Made by a program: the position numbers and the translations under genes. Below, piece after piece: positions 20,433 to 30,306 of a stretch of 64,000 bases of DNA (positions within the stretch are counted from its first letter, which is position 1; the number at the start of each line of letters is the position of its first letter). The notes under the pieces were generated by a model. That model had not been told where the DNA came from, ran no database searches, and saw only the letters and a program-made list of their open reading frames with translations. The stretch is from Alphaproteobacteria bacterium (GTDB lineage Bacteria; Myxococcota_A; UBA796; GCA-2862545). The stretch is taken from the NCBI GenBank assembly GCA_020632875.1, contig JACKET010000002.1:496001-560000 (forward strand), given 5' to 3'.

Positions 20433-20879
20433 ATGTCCACGAACCCACCCGACGAGCGCGTGCTCACGGACGACGAGCGCGACGAGATCCACGAAGGGGC
20501 CGTCGCGGCGCTCGAAGCGCTCGGCATCGAGCCCGACGACCCCGCGGCCCTCGTGCACGCCCTCGAGCGGCACGTCCTGGCGCGGCGCATGGTGCGGTCC
20601 GACCACGACGAGGAGGTGTTCCGCATGGGCGCCCTGTACGCCCACCTCCTCGAAGAGGTGCTCGGCTGGGAGATCGTCGAGCTCGTGTGGCCCACGATCA
20701 CCGCGATGGCGGTGGCGCCGATGGACCGGAGCCTCGCAATCCTCCCGTTCCTCGCGGTCGCGGGGGTGTTCGACCGGCCGGGAGACCCGGCGCTTCTGGC
20801 CTCGACGTTCGATCGGCTCGCGGCGGGCGAGCGTCCGCCGGGGCTCGCGCGGGGCGGCTACGCGGTGCTGCTCCCCTGA
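20433..20879 (+). CDS. Small acidic cytoplasmic protein of unknown function
   Basis: 148 residues starting MSTNPPDERVLTDDERDEI. Mostly helical, acidic, no signal or membrane segment. The middle has AHLLEEVLGWEIVELVWP, followed by DRSLAILPFLAVAGVFDRPG. I do not recognise the family. It is divergent from the beta-barrel gene by only 21 bases and 69 bases ahead of another barrel-like gene, so shared promoter control is plausible. Confidence 0.65.
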   Translation: MSTNPPDERVLTDDERDEIHEGAVAALEALGIEPDDPAALVHALERHVLARRMVRSDHDEEVFRMGALYAHLLEEVLGWEIVELVWPTITAMAVAPMDRSLAILPFLAVAGVFDRPGDPALLASTFDRLAAGERPPGLARGGYAVLLP

Positions 20880-20948
20880 TCCCCGCTCGAAATGGAGCGT
20901 AAGCGGACCCGCTGGGACGGCCCGCTAGTACGGCCTCGTGGAGGACGG

Positions 20949-21476
20949 ATGCTCTGGATCGTGGCAGTCGCACTGGCAACCGAGGATGGCACCCCGAAGA
21001 ACGAGGTCGATGTCGGTCTGAGTACGGTGGCACTGTCGCCCGACGACGACGTCGAAGGGCGGTATCACTCGCTCGAGCTGGAGCTCGGCTACACCCATCA
21101 CTTCAAGGGCGGGCCCCACGGGATCCGCTTGAGCTACAGCCAGCGCGGCGAGAGGCGGTGGCCGGTGGGGTACTGGGGGACGCCGCGCGTGGAGTACGTG
21201 CTGTCCACCCGGCGCCCGGGATGGGGTGCGCGCTTCAGCGCGGGGCTCGATCCCGTCACGCCCACGGCGTGGGCGCTCGGCGGGCTCGTCCAGGACGACG
21301 AGCTGGCCGTCACGGCCCTGGTCCCGCTCGTGAGCTCGGCTCGGGCCCGGGGCCAGCTGCGGTACGACACCGCCCGGTGGGGTGGGGGAATCGGCCTCGC
21401 GATGACCTGGCCGCTCACCTTCGAGCACCCGACCCAGGCCATCCAGCCGTTCGCCTCGTTCGGGGTGCGATTCTAG
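20949..21476 (+). CDS. Small probable outer-membrane beta-barrel protein
   Basis: 175 residues from MLWIVAVALATEDG, chosen because GGAGG lies four bases upstream of this ATG; an earlier in-frame ATG at 20892 gives a basic, signal-less extension. Strand-like alternation follows (YHSLELELGYTHHF, PHGIRLSYSQRG, RVEYVLSTRRPGWGARFSAG) and the protein ends in Phe (FASFGVRF). Probably an 8-10-stranded barrel. Its TAG stop directly abuts the stop of the convergent ABC ATPase gene, with no bases between. Confidence 0.72.
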   Translation: MLWIVAVALATEDGTPKNEVDVGLSTVALSPDDDVEGRYHSLELELGYTHHFKGGPHGIRLSYSQRGERRWPVGYWGTPRVEYVLSTRRPGWGARFSAGLDPVTPTAWALGGLVQDDELAVTALVPLVSSARARGQLRYDTARWGGGIGLAMTWPLTFEHPTQAIQPFASFGVRF

Positions 21477-22214
21477 TCAGGCCGGATGGGCCGCGGTCTC
21501 GGGGTGGTGGTCTGCCCCCTGCTCCTTGACCACGTCGGTGTGCACGCGCCCGTCGACGAGCCCGACGAGCCGCTTCGCGTAGCGCATGACCCGCGGGTCG
21601 TGGGTCGAGAAGATGAAGGTCGCGCCGTGGTCGGCGTTGAGCTTCGCCATGATCGTCAGGAGCTTCTCGGCCGTCTCGGAGTCGACGTTCGCCGTGGGCT
21701 CGTCGGCCAGCACGACGGCCGGGTTCGACGCGATGGCCCGCGCGATGGCGACGCGCTGCTGCTGGCCGCCCGAGAGCTCGTGGGGACGCCGGTTCTCCAT
21801 GCCCTTCAGGCCCACGTCCTCGAGCAGCTGCATCACGCGGGAGCGCCGCTCCGAGGCCGGGGTGCCCTGGAGCGCCATGACCGACTCGGCGTTTTCGAAC
21901 GCCGTGAGGACGGGGATCAGGTTGTACGCCTGGAACACGAAGCCGATGCGGTCGCGCCGCATCGCGGAGAGCTCGCGACGCGACATCGTCCCGAGCTCCT
22001 TCCCCTCGAGCTTGACCGAGCCCGATGTGGGCCGGTCGAGGGCGCCGATCAGGTTCAGGGCGGTGGTCTTGCCGGAGCCCGACGGGCCCCAGAGTGCCAC
22101 GAACTCCCCGGACTGCACGGCGAGATCGAGCCCGCGGAGCGCCTGGACCTGGATGTCGCCCTGCTGGAAGACGCGCGTGACGCCCTGGAACTGGACGATG
22201 GGGGTGTTGCTCAT
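21477..22214 (-). CDS. ABC transporter ATP-binding protein, LolD/MacB type
   Basis: Cytoplasmic ATPase, 245 residues. Walker A GPSGSGKTT, Q-loop FVFQAYNLIP, signature LSGGQQQRVAIARA, Walker B VVLADEPTANVD and H-loop FSTHD are all present. Similarity is to LolD/FtsE/MacB-type ATPases, which work with FtsX-fold permeases in lipoprotein release or efflux. It is the last gene of an operon with two FtsX-like permeases (13-base gap upstream). Confidence 0.95.
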   Translation of the reverse strand: MSNTPIVQFQGVTRVFQQGDIQVQALRGLDLAVQSGEFVALWGPSGSGKTTALNLIGALDRPTSGSVKLEGKELGTMSRRELSAMRRDRIGFVFQAYNLIPVLTAFENAESVMALQGTPASERRSRVMQLLEDVGLKGMENRRPHELSGGQQQRVAIARAIASNPAVVLADEPTANVDSETAEKLLTIMAKLNADHGATFIFSTHDPRVMRYAKRLVGLVDGRVHTDVVKEQGADHHPETAAHPA

Positions 22215-22227
22215 GGTTCCGTCGTCC

Positions 22228-23478
22228 TCACATCAGGTTGATGGACTCGACCGGGTCGACCCGGCCGGCCCGCCACGCGGGGTAGACGCCCGCGAGCAGG
22301 GTCGCGATGACGATCGCGAGCGCGATGACCGCGGCGTTCTCGGGGTAGATGCCGATGCGGAGGATGGGGTCGAGCCCCACGCCGCCGATGTCGACGCCGC
22401 CCTGCTCGGCGTACAGCTCGGTCATGTCGATGCCCGTGCCGTGCATGTACCAGTAGGGGTAGGCCGTCACGAGCACGGCGCCGACCAGCCCCATGATGGC
22501 CAGGAATCCGCTCTCGAACATCACCATCGAGAAGATCTGGCGGGGCGAGTAGCCGATGGCGAGCATGATGCCGAACTCGCGCGTCCGCTCGAGCACGCTC
22601 ATGAAGATGGTGTTGAAGATGCCCGCCGCGACGAGCACGCCGATGACGATCTCGAACATCCGCCCGCCGCCGATCTTCATCGCGACGAACGCCTTGATCT
22701 CGGGCTGCAGCTCGTCCCAGGTGAGCACGACGCGCGTGTCGTCGACCTTCGCGTCGATGGCGTCGCGCACGGACGGCGCCCGGCGCCCGTCTTTCAGGAA
22801 CACCGCCACCTGCGTGCTCTCGTGGTCGTCGTAGCCCACGACGTTGCGGATGTTGCCGATGGGCAGGAGGACGAGCGCGGCGTCCGTACTGATCGCGCCG
22901 GTGTTGACGGTGCCGGAGAGCCGCTCCATGCCCGACACGATCTCGCCCTTGCGGTCGGTGAGCGTGTAGACGACCTTGTCGCCCAGCTCCGCGCCGAGGT
23001 TCTTCGCGAGGATGTGCCCGAGGATGATGCCGTCGTCGTCGGCCTTCTCGAACAGCCGGCCCGCGACGAGCCCCTGGGTGAACTCCATGGTCTCGTCGGT
23101 CTCGAGCTCGGGGTCGTAGGCGATGAAGAACGCGCCGAAGCTGTCTTTCGCGGTGGACACCATGGCCTGGCCGGACGTGCGGTCGACGACCTTCACGACC
23201 CGCCCGTCCTCCTCGGCGATGCCGCGCAGCGCGTCGGTGCCCTCGACCGTGCGGTTGAGCGTGGGCCGGTCGCGGTACTCGGGGTGCTGGATGGTGACGT
23301 GGCCCGCGCCGAAGCGCGCGGCATTGTCGATGAAGTCGGCGAACGACCGGTCCTGCATCGCGGTCATGAGCACGGCGAGGAACCCGCCGAACGCGATGGA
23401 GACGAGCGTGAGCACCGTGCGGCGCTTCTGGCGCCACAGGTTCCGCCAGGCCAGGGCGACGAGGTTGGGTCCGGTCAC
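22228..23478 (-). CDS. FtsX/LolE-like ABC permease
   Basis: Inner-membrane permease, 416 residues, MacB-core plus FtsX fold. An N-terminal helix (LVSIAFGGFLAVLMTAM) is followed by a ~240-residue periplasmic domain (DNAARFGAGHVTIQHPEYRD). Three C-terminal helices cover residues ~265-400 (ERTREFGIMLAIGYS is the classic motif after the second helix), and the ending is GVYPAWRAGRVDPVESINLM, typical of the family. GTG start preceded by GGGAGG. It pairs with the adjacent permease to form a LolC/LolE-like heterodimer. Confidence 0.92.
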   Translation of the reverse strand: MTGPNLVALAWRNLWRQKRRTVLTLVSIAFGGFLAVLMTAMQDRSFADFIDNAARFGAGHVTIQHPEYRDRPTLNRTVEGTDALRGIAEEDGRVVKVVDRTSGQAMVSTAKDSFGAFFIAYDPELETDETMEFTQGLVAGRLFEKADDDGIILGHILAKNLGAELGDKVVYTLTDRKGEIVSGMERLSGTVNTGAISTDAALVLLPIGNIRNVVGYDDHESTQVAVFLKDGRRAPSVRDAIDAKVDDTRVVLTWDELQPEIKAFVAMKIGGGRMFEIVIGVLVAAGIFNTIFMSVLERTREFGIMLAIGYSPRQIFSMVMFESGFLAIMGLVGAVLVTAYPYWYMHGTGIDMTELYAEQGGVDIGGVGLDPILRIGIYPENAAVIALAIVIATLLAGVYPAWRAGRVDPVESINLM

Positions 23479-23487
23479 GTGGCCTCC

Positions 23488-24717
23488 CTACTGGTGGTGC
23501 ATGGCTTCGACGGGGCTGATCCAGGCGGCGCGGACCGCCGGGTACAGCACCGCGAAGAACACGATGAAGAAGAGCATGAGCACGGGCACCTGCGCCGTGG
23601 AGACCGTGTAGTAGGCGTTCCACACCGGGGGCATCGTCATCCCGGCCATCTGCATGCCGCCGAGCTTGCCGACGTTGATGCCGTAGACCTGCAGGTAGTA
23701 CATGAACGGCACGGCCAGCACGATCCCGACGACCGTGGCGACGCAGGCCTGGAGCATGCCTTCGAGCAGCATCATCGCGAGCACCTGGAACGGGCCGTAG
23801 CCGATGGCCTTGAGCACCCCGAACTCGCGGATGCGCTCGAAGACCGCCATCAGCATCGCATTCAGGATGAGGATGCCGACCGCGAGGTACACGATGAAGT
23901 ACACGACGGTGACGACCGCCGCGACGCTGTCGATGTACTGCGCGAGCATCGGCGTGACCTCTTTCCAGGTCTTCACCTCGAAGCCGTCGTCGGGCGTGTC
24001 GCCGAGCAGGGCCTTGATGTCGGACGAGGCCTTGGTGAGGTCGACCTCGCGGGGCTTGCGGATGTAGATGCGGTGCGCGCCGTCGGGCAGCACCATGAGG
24101 TCGCGGAACGTCGACTCGGGCATCAGGATGGCGGACCGGTCGAGGCCCGACGCGACGGAGAGCAGGATGCCGCGCACGTGGAAGAGCTCGTTCGCCACGG
24201 AGCCGTCGGCGGCCTGGGACAGCACGAGCACCTCGTCGCCGAGCCCCAGCGCCAGCACCCGCGCGAGCCCGCGGCCGACCACCACGCCCTGCGGGTCGGC
24301 GTCGTCGAGCCACTGGCCCTCGGCCATCGCCTGGTGCAGGTCCATCGCCTTCGCGTCGCGCACGGGGTCGATGCCGACGAACTGCGCGCCGGCCGACAGG
24401 TCACCCGACGCGGCCAGACCGCCCCCGAAGAGGCGTGCCGTCGCGGGGAAGCCGGCAGCGTCGAGCTTGTCGAGCACCGCCTGGTGGCCGTCGACCTTCT
24501 CGTAGAGCGACGGACGGGTGAGGTAGCCCTTCGCGAACACCTGCACGTCGCCGAGCTCGTACGCGGTGGCGTCTTCCTCCATGCCGTACACGAGCCCCGA
24601 CACCAGGCCCGAGTAGAGCAGCTCGACGAACAGCGCGAGCGTCATGGCGGCGATGGTCACGGCGGAGCGCCGGTAGTTCCGCCAGACGTTGCGCCAGGCC
24701 ATCTTCAGGATGAGCAC
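23488..24717 (-). CDS. FtsX/LolC-like ABC permease
   Basis: Second permease, 409 residues. Start is the GTG at 24715-24717 (VLILKMAWRNVWRN), with GGAGG four bases upstream. N-terminal helix (ITIAAMTLALFVELLYSG-like region), a large periplasmic domain, then three C-terminal helices including ERIREFGVLKAIGYG and the ending AAWISPVEAMHHQ. Its similarity to the neighbour suggests ancient duplication. No outer-membrane or adaptor protein is encoded beside the trio, so lipoprotein trafficking (Lol-like) or export of an unknown substrate are both possible. Confidence 0.9.
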   Translation of the reverse strand: MLILKMAWRNVWRNYRRSAVTIAAMTLALFVELLYSGLVSGLVYGMEEDATAYELGDVQVFAKGYLTRPSLYEKVDGHQAVLDKLDAAGFPATARLFGGGLAASGDLSAGAQFVGIDPVRDAKAMDLHQAMAEGQWLDDADPQGVVVGRGLARVLALGLGDEVLVLSQAADGSVANELFHVRGILLSVASGLDRSAILMPESTFRDLMVLPDGAHRIYIRKPREVDLTKASSDIKALLGDTPDDGFEVKTWKEVTPMLAQYIDSVAAVVTVVYFIVYLAVGILILNAMLMAVFERIREFGVLKAIGYGPFQVLAMMLLEGMLQACVATVVGIVLAVPFMYYLQVYGINVGKLGGMQMAGMTMPPVWNAYYTVSTAQVPVLMLFFIVFFAVLYPAVRAAWISPVEAMHHQ

Positions 24718-24809
24718 CCGACCTCCCGGGCGGCGGTGCGAGACGGACGAACGCCCGAGACGGCCGGACCGCTGGTGGTGGGATAGTCCCACCCGGCCGG
24801 GCCGTCAAC

Positions 24810-25280
24810 TCACCCCAGCCACCACGAGGCGAGGCCGATGGCGAGCAACACGAGCGCTCCGAGGCCGCCGATCACCGTGAGCCCCACGGAGCCGACGAGG
24901 GCGATGCCCGTGCCCGCTCCGGCGCGTGGCGGGGCTGCGGCTGGCGTGGGAACCGGCGTTGCGGCCGGGGGCTCGGGCTCGGGTGCCTCGGCGGGCGGCT
25001 CGAAGGACTGGGACAGCGAGAGCGGCGGATTGGTGGCGGTGCGCCGGTCTTCGGGCCAGGCGCGGTTTCGCGGCGTGGGCGGGGAGGACGGCTCGTCGGC
25101 CTCGGGCTCGGGAGCCGCCGCAGACCGGGCACGCTTCGCCGCGGGCGAGCGGAGGAGGCTGCGCTGCCGGGTGTGCTGGTGCGGCTGGGTCGGGGGGACC
25201 GACGCGTCGCCGCGGTTGGTCTCGGCTGGCGCCTTCGTGCGGTTCTTCGGTTTCGCCAAGGGGTCTCGCTCCGCAGCCAT
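24810..25280 (-). CDS. Pro-rich tail-anchored small protein of unknown function
   Basis: 156 residues from MAAERDPLAKPKNRTK. The first 125 residues are low-complexity, Pro/Ala/Arg/Glu-rich and probably disordered; the C-terminus is a hydrophobic helix (LTVIGGLGALVLLAIGLASWW) ending right at the stop. This suggests a tail-anchored cytoplasmic protein. An upstream in-frame start at 25382 overlaps the divergent selenoprotein gene and is less likely. No family recognised. Confidence 0.5.
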   Translation of the reverse strand: MAAERDPLAKPKNRTKAPAETNRGDASVPPTQPHQHTRQRSLLRSPAAKRARSAAAPEPEADEPSSPPTPRNRAWPEDRRTATNPPLSLSQSFEPPAEAPEPEPPAATPVPTPAAAPPRAGAGTGIALVGSVGLTVIGGLGALVLLAIGLASWWLG

Positions 25281-25360
25281 TGTCGCCGCGCGAGGGGACG
25301 CGCGGGCTTTCAGGGCCCTGTCAGGATTCCGAGCATAGGATACCGGCGGAGAGGGCGCGA

Positions 25361-25789
25361 ATGGACCGCGAGATCGACGCACATCCTCCCATCCCGCTGA
25401 AGCACCTGGTGCTCTGGGACGGGGGTTGAGGGTTTTGACGACGCGGCATCGCCTGGGCCAGGCGACAGGACACCCGCGGACAATTCGACTTCGTGCCGTT
25501 CCAGGAGAGCGACGACCCCCGGGTCGATGACGCGCTCCGCGCGCGGTGCCGCGACGCGCTGTACGTGCTGCCCGTCGAGGGCGAGCCCCTGCACTCCGCG
25601 CGTGCGTTGCTGTACGTCGGCAGGCGCATCGGGTTCGGGTGGATCACGTGGCTCGGGTGGATTCCGCCCATCCTGTGGGGGCTCGAGCTCGGCTACCGGT
25701 ACATGGCCCGCAACCGGAAGCTGTTCGCGCGCTACCTGTTCCGCAGCGAGACCGGCGGGCCGTTCGCACGGCCGGATCAGAGGCCGTAG
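25361..25789 (+). CDS. Predicted selenoprotein: DUF393/DCC-type thiol-disulfide oxidoreductase with UxxU redox motif
   Basis: One reading frame of 142 residues, ATG 25361 (GGAGAGGG upstream) to TAG 25789, interrupted only by two UGA codons, 25427-25429 (codon 23) and 25436-25438 (codon 26). Translation around them is LVLWDGG-UGA-GF-UGA-RRGIAWARRQ. The DUF393 (YuxK, 'DCC') family has LYDGxCGFC here, so both UGAs fall exactly on the catalytic CxxC cysteines. Downstream family features continue in frame: GQFDFVPFQ, the VLPVEG strand and the C-terminal YRYMARNRKLFARYLF. I infer two selenocysteines (U-G-F-U). A hairpin 17 bases after the second UGA fits a bacterial SECIS. The alternative is a pseudogene with two Cys-to-stop changes; standard gene calling would keep only the fragment from GTG 25493. 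The 3' end overlaps the convergent gene by 13 bases. Confidence 0.8.
25439..25465 (+). promoter_or_regulatory. Candidate bacterial SECIS hairpin for UGA decoding
   Basis: Directly after the second UGA, bases 25449-25465 form a perfect 7-bp stem, TCGCCTG paired with CAGGCGA, closing a GGC loop. The loop starts 17 bases after the second UGA and 26 after the first. As I know the bacterial SECIS consensus, it needs a UGA-to-loop distance of about 16-37 bases and a G in the first two loop positions; both hold, for both UGAs. The sequence is also coding, as bacterial SECIS elements always are. Confidence 0.62.
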
Positions 25790-26787
25790 TCGAGCGTCGC
25801 GAGGGGCTGTGTCTCCGGGCCGAAGCCCTGCCATCCGCTCGCCGTCGCCGTGGCGAATGCCGCGTCGTTCGGCGCGTCGACGGGCTCTTCGAGGAGGAGG
25901 ACCGTGCCGGACGGGTGCACCGCGTCGCTCGCGGTGGGCACGGCGACCGCGGGCACGTCGCCATCCGCGGGGACCGGCGTGACCGTGAGCGTCGCGACAT
26001 CCACCCAGGAAGCGCGGTTCGCCTCGCCATCGAACGCGCGGTCGACCACCCAGCCCCCCGTGCCGTCCGTCGCCCACAGGAAGTACGTGGGGCGGGCGAG
26101 CACGGTGAACTGCGGGATGGCCGGCGGCTCGGGGACCGGGATGTCGAGCGACATCGGCGGCGGGTCGATGCGCAGGGGCTGGTCGGAGCCCGTCCAGTCC
26201 GCGAGCTCGACGGCGCCGAGGTAACCGCCGTCGGGGAGCGCGAAGAGCCCGACGGCGTGGCGGTAGCGCAGGGTGAGGCCGTCTTCGGCGACCGTCGCGA
26301 GGGTGTAGTGCGCCGCGACGGTCGCGCCGTCTGGCGAGGGCACCGCGCCGAGCGCGAGCCCCGCTTCGTCCGGCACGTCGGGACCGAGCACGCGTGGCGC
26401 TTCGCCCGGCGGCAGGTGCAGCTCGGCGATGGCCCCGGTGTCGGTGTCGATCAGCACGGGCAGCCCGGCGACCACTGCGACCGCCCGCCCGGCATCACGC
26501 GACCAGTACAGGGTCGTGTAGCGCAGCAGGCCCCCGTAGGGGTCCGGCACCCGCGCGAGCTCGACGGGGTCGGAGAGATCGAGGCCCGCTTCGTACAGCG
26601 CGATGCCGAAGTCGTGCGCGTCCTCGTCCGCGAAGTAGGGCGCGTCGGCGTCGCGCGTCGTGTACACGGCGGAGAGCAGCAGCGCGGCGTCTCCGGAGTC
26701 CGCGAACGTGGCGGTGCCCGGGATCTCGCGGGTGACCTCGGGGCGCGGGCAGCCGGCGAGGGCCGCGAGGATCAGTCCCCGAGCCAC
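25777..26787 (-). CDS. Lipoprotein of unknown function, WD40/PD40-like propeller character
   Basis: 336 residues from GTG at 26785-26787: VARGLILAALAGCPRP, a lipoprotein signal with lipid Cys13. The rest is beta-rich with repeated blade-like segments (RDAGRAVAVVAGLPVLIDTDTG, PSPDGATVAAHYTLA, HPSGTVLLLEEP), suggesting a propeller. The start overlaps the upstream gene by 16 bases, so they are co-transcribed. Its 3' end overlaps the selenoprotein gene, which runs the opposite way. No enzyme motif seen. Confidence 0.68.
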   Translation of the reverse strand: MARGLILAALAGCPRPEVTREIPGTATFADSGDAALLLSAVYTTRDADAPYFADEDAHDFGIALYEAGLDLSDPVELARVPDPYGGLLRYTTLYWSRDAGRAVAVVAGLPVLIDTDTGAIAELHLPPGEAPRVLGPDVPDEAGLALGAVPSPDGATVAAHYTLATVAEDGLTLRYRHAVGLFALPDGGYLGAVELADWTGSDQPLRIDPPPMSLDIPVPEPPAIPQFTVLARPTYFLWATDGTGGWVVDRAFDGEANRASWVDVATLTVTPVPADGDVPAVAVPTASDAVHPSGTVLLLEEPVDAPNDAAFATATASGWQGFGPETQPLATLDYGL

Positions 26788-27590
26788 ACGGTCTTCCAGG
26801 CCCCCTCTGCGAAGTAGCGGCTCTGCGAGCTCGCTTCGGGCACCACGAGGTCGAGCCAGTCGCGGTCGATCTCGATCGGCGCCGGAGGATGCTCGGCATC
26901 GTCGCCGGGGAACGGGTGGAACGCGTGCTTCCCGGTCTCGGCGAAGTGCACCATCGCGCGGCGTGCGGGGTAGTCGATGGGTGTCGTCATGGGGTCGCCG
27001 GACGCCCGGTAGAGCACCAGCGAGCCGGGCACCAGCACCGCGAGGTCGGGCTTGCCGTCGTGGTCGAAGTCCCCGTAGAAGTGCTGCGCGAGGTCGGGCT
27101 CGCCGTCGAAGCCCTTCTCGCCGAGCCACCACTTCGGCCCCGCTGCGAATGCGGTCGGATGCTCGCCCTTCGCGCGCTCGGTGGCGGCTTCGAGGCCGGC
27201 GGGGACGGCCTGGGAGAACGCCCACGCCTCCTCTGCGGCGTCCCACCGCACGACCAGCGGCGTGCGCTCGCCGATGCGGATCCCGTCTCGGACGACGTGG
27301 ACGGCGTGCTGCGGGCCCACGTCCAGCACGTCCCATTCGGTCGGAACGTCGACCGTCGGGTCGGGGAACACGAGCGTCGTGCCGTTCTCGAGCACCACGA
27401 GCGCGCAGGCGCCGCGGCCCGCGACCTCCCCGACGTGCACCTCGGCGGCACCGGAGCCGAAACGGTCGGCGAAGAAGGGCTTCCAGCGGGCGGCCACCGC
27501 GGCGTCGTCGATGGCCGGCGCGGGCGCCGCGGGTGGGGCTTCGGGCGCCGACGAGCAGGCGAGCAGGATCAGGGCGAAGACAGCAGGCAT
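26772..27590 (-). CDS. Lipoprotein of unknown function
   Basis: Secreted lipoprotein, signal MPAVFALILLACSSAP with lipid Cys12. Mature region of ~260 residues, beta-rich, with a segment GDFDHDGKPDLAVLVPGS that matches an FG-GAP/integrin-like calcium loop (DxDxDGxxDL). Start is uncertain: in-frame ATG at 27599 and GTG at 27626 are alternatives and none has a clear ribosome site. First gene of a two-gene operon, divergent from the zinc-ribbon membrane protein gene. Confidence 0.68.
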   Translation of the reverse strand: MPAVFALILLACSSAPEAPPAAPAPAIDDAAVAARWKPFFADRFGSGAAEVHVGEVAGRGACALVVLENGTTLVFPDPTVDVPTEWDVLDVGPQHAVHVVRDGIRIGERTPLVVRWDAAEEAWAFSQAVPAGLEAATERAKGEHPTAFAAGPKWWLGEKGFDGEPDLAQHFYGDFDHDGKPDLAVLVPGSLVLYRASGDPMTTPIDYPARRAMVHFAETGKHAFHPFPGDDAEHPPAPIEIDRDWLDLVVPEASSQSRYFAEGAWKTVWLGD

Positions 27591-27648
27591 CGGGGGCATC
27601 CGGGTTCGAGGCCCGCAGTATCGCACCGGTTGCGACTAGGATCGGCGG

Positions 27649-28386
27649 ATGGTCACCTGTCCCGGCTGCGGGTCCGTCGTCCCGCCCGATTCGATCTCCC
27701 GAGAGCTCGGCATGGCGCAGTGTCCGTCGTGCGACCGGATGTTCGAGCTGTCCGAAGCCCCGCCGCCCCCCACTGCCGACCCCGCCGCGTCCGAGCCCGT
27801 CGCGAGCGCTGCGCGACCCGAATCGACGGGCACGATCACGCTCTCGCCGCCTGCCGGGGTCGAGGTGGCGCGCTCTTCCTCCGGCATGGTCGTGACGTAC
27901 CGCTGGCCGCGGCTCCGGGGTGTGGGGCTGCTCGTGTTCGCCGCGCTGTGGTTCGCGTTCCTCAGCGTGTTCGTCGTCGTGGGCACCGCCTCGGGGGACT
28001 GGATGTTCCTGCTCGTGCCGACCATCCATGCGCTCGTCGGCACGGGTGTGGCGTACACGGGGGTCTCGTACCTGCTCAACCACACGACGGTCATCGTCGG
28101 GAAGGGCGTGCTGGAGATCGAGCACGGCCCCGTTCCGTGGCCCGGCGCGCGCAAGGTCGCCTCCTCGAGCCTGCGCCAGCTCTACGTCGATCGCGTCGTC
28201 CGCCAGACGAAGAACGGGCAGAACGTCACGTACGACGTTCGGGCCCAGATCGACGGCGGGAAGGACATCAAGCTGATCTCGGGCTTCGACGACGCGCAGC
28301 CCGCGCGCTTCCTCGAGCGGGCCATCGAGTCGTTCCTCGGCATCGAGAACCGCGAGGTGCCCGGCGAGCACTGGCGCCTCGACTGA
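27649..28386 (+). CDS. Zinc-ribbon membrane protein with PH-like domain
   Basis: 245 residues. The N-terminus is a four-cysteine zinc ribbon (CPGCGSVV, 16 residues, then CPSCDRMF). A Pro/Ala linker leads to two membrane helices (VGLLVFAALWFAFLSVFVVV and FLLVPTIHALVGTGVAYTGV). The C-terminal ~110 residues (VIVGKGVLEIEHGP, LYVDRVVRQTKNGQ) look like a bacterial PH-type domain facing the cytoplasm. Role unknown. Stop is six bases from the convergent kinase gene. Confidence 0.75.
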   Translation: MVTCPGCGSVVPPDSISRELGMAQCPSCDRMFELSEAPPPPTADPAASEPVASAARPESTGTITLSPPAGVEVARSSSGMVVTYRWPRLRGVGLLVFAALWFAFLSVFVVVGTASGDWMFLLVPTIHALVGTGVAYTGVSYLLNHTTVIVGKGVLEIEHGPVPWPGARKVASSSLRQLYVDRVVRQTKNGQNVTYDVRAQIDGGKDIKLISGFDDAQPARFLERAIESFLGIENREVPGEHWRLD

Positions 28387-28392
28387 GCCCGG

Positions 28393-30207
<1,815 letters not shown>

Positions 30208-30306
30208 GGGCCCTCGTCGACCGAGCCTAGTACGCGCGTGCCCTCCCGGTCGAGGGGGAGCGCGGCGCGGAACGGGCGGAGGTATGCTCTCGCTCTGGAG
30301 GCGGGG

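Noticed and set aside
25361..25438. UGA read as tryptophan (alternative genetic code)
   Set aside because: Many clear genes here end in TGA and use TGG for Trp; both UGAs sit at Cys positions, not Trp.
25493..25789. Short DUF393 fragment starting at GTG 25493
   Set aside because: The frame continues upstream through two UGA codons to a good ATG with the family N-terminus, so the short call is a truncation artefact unless the gene is a pseudogene.
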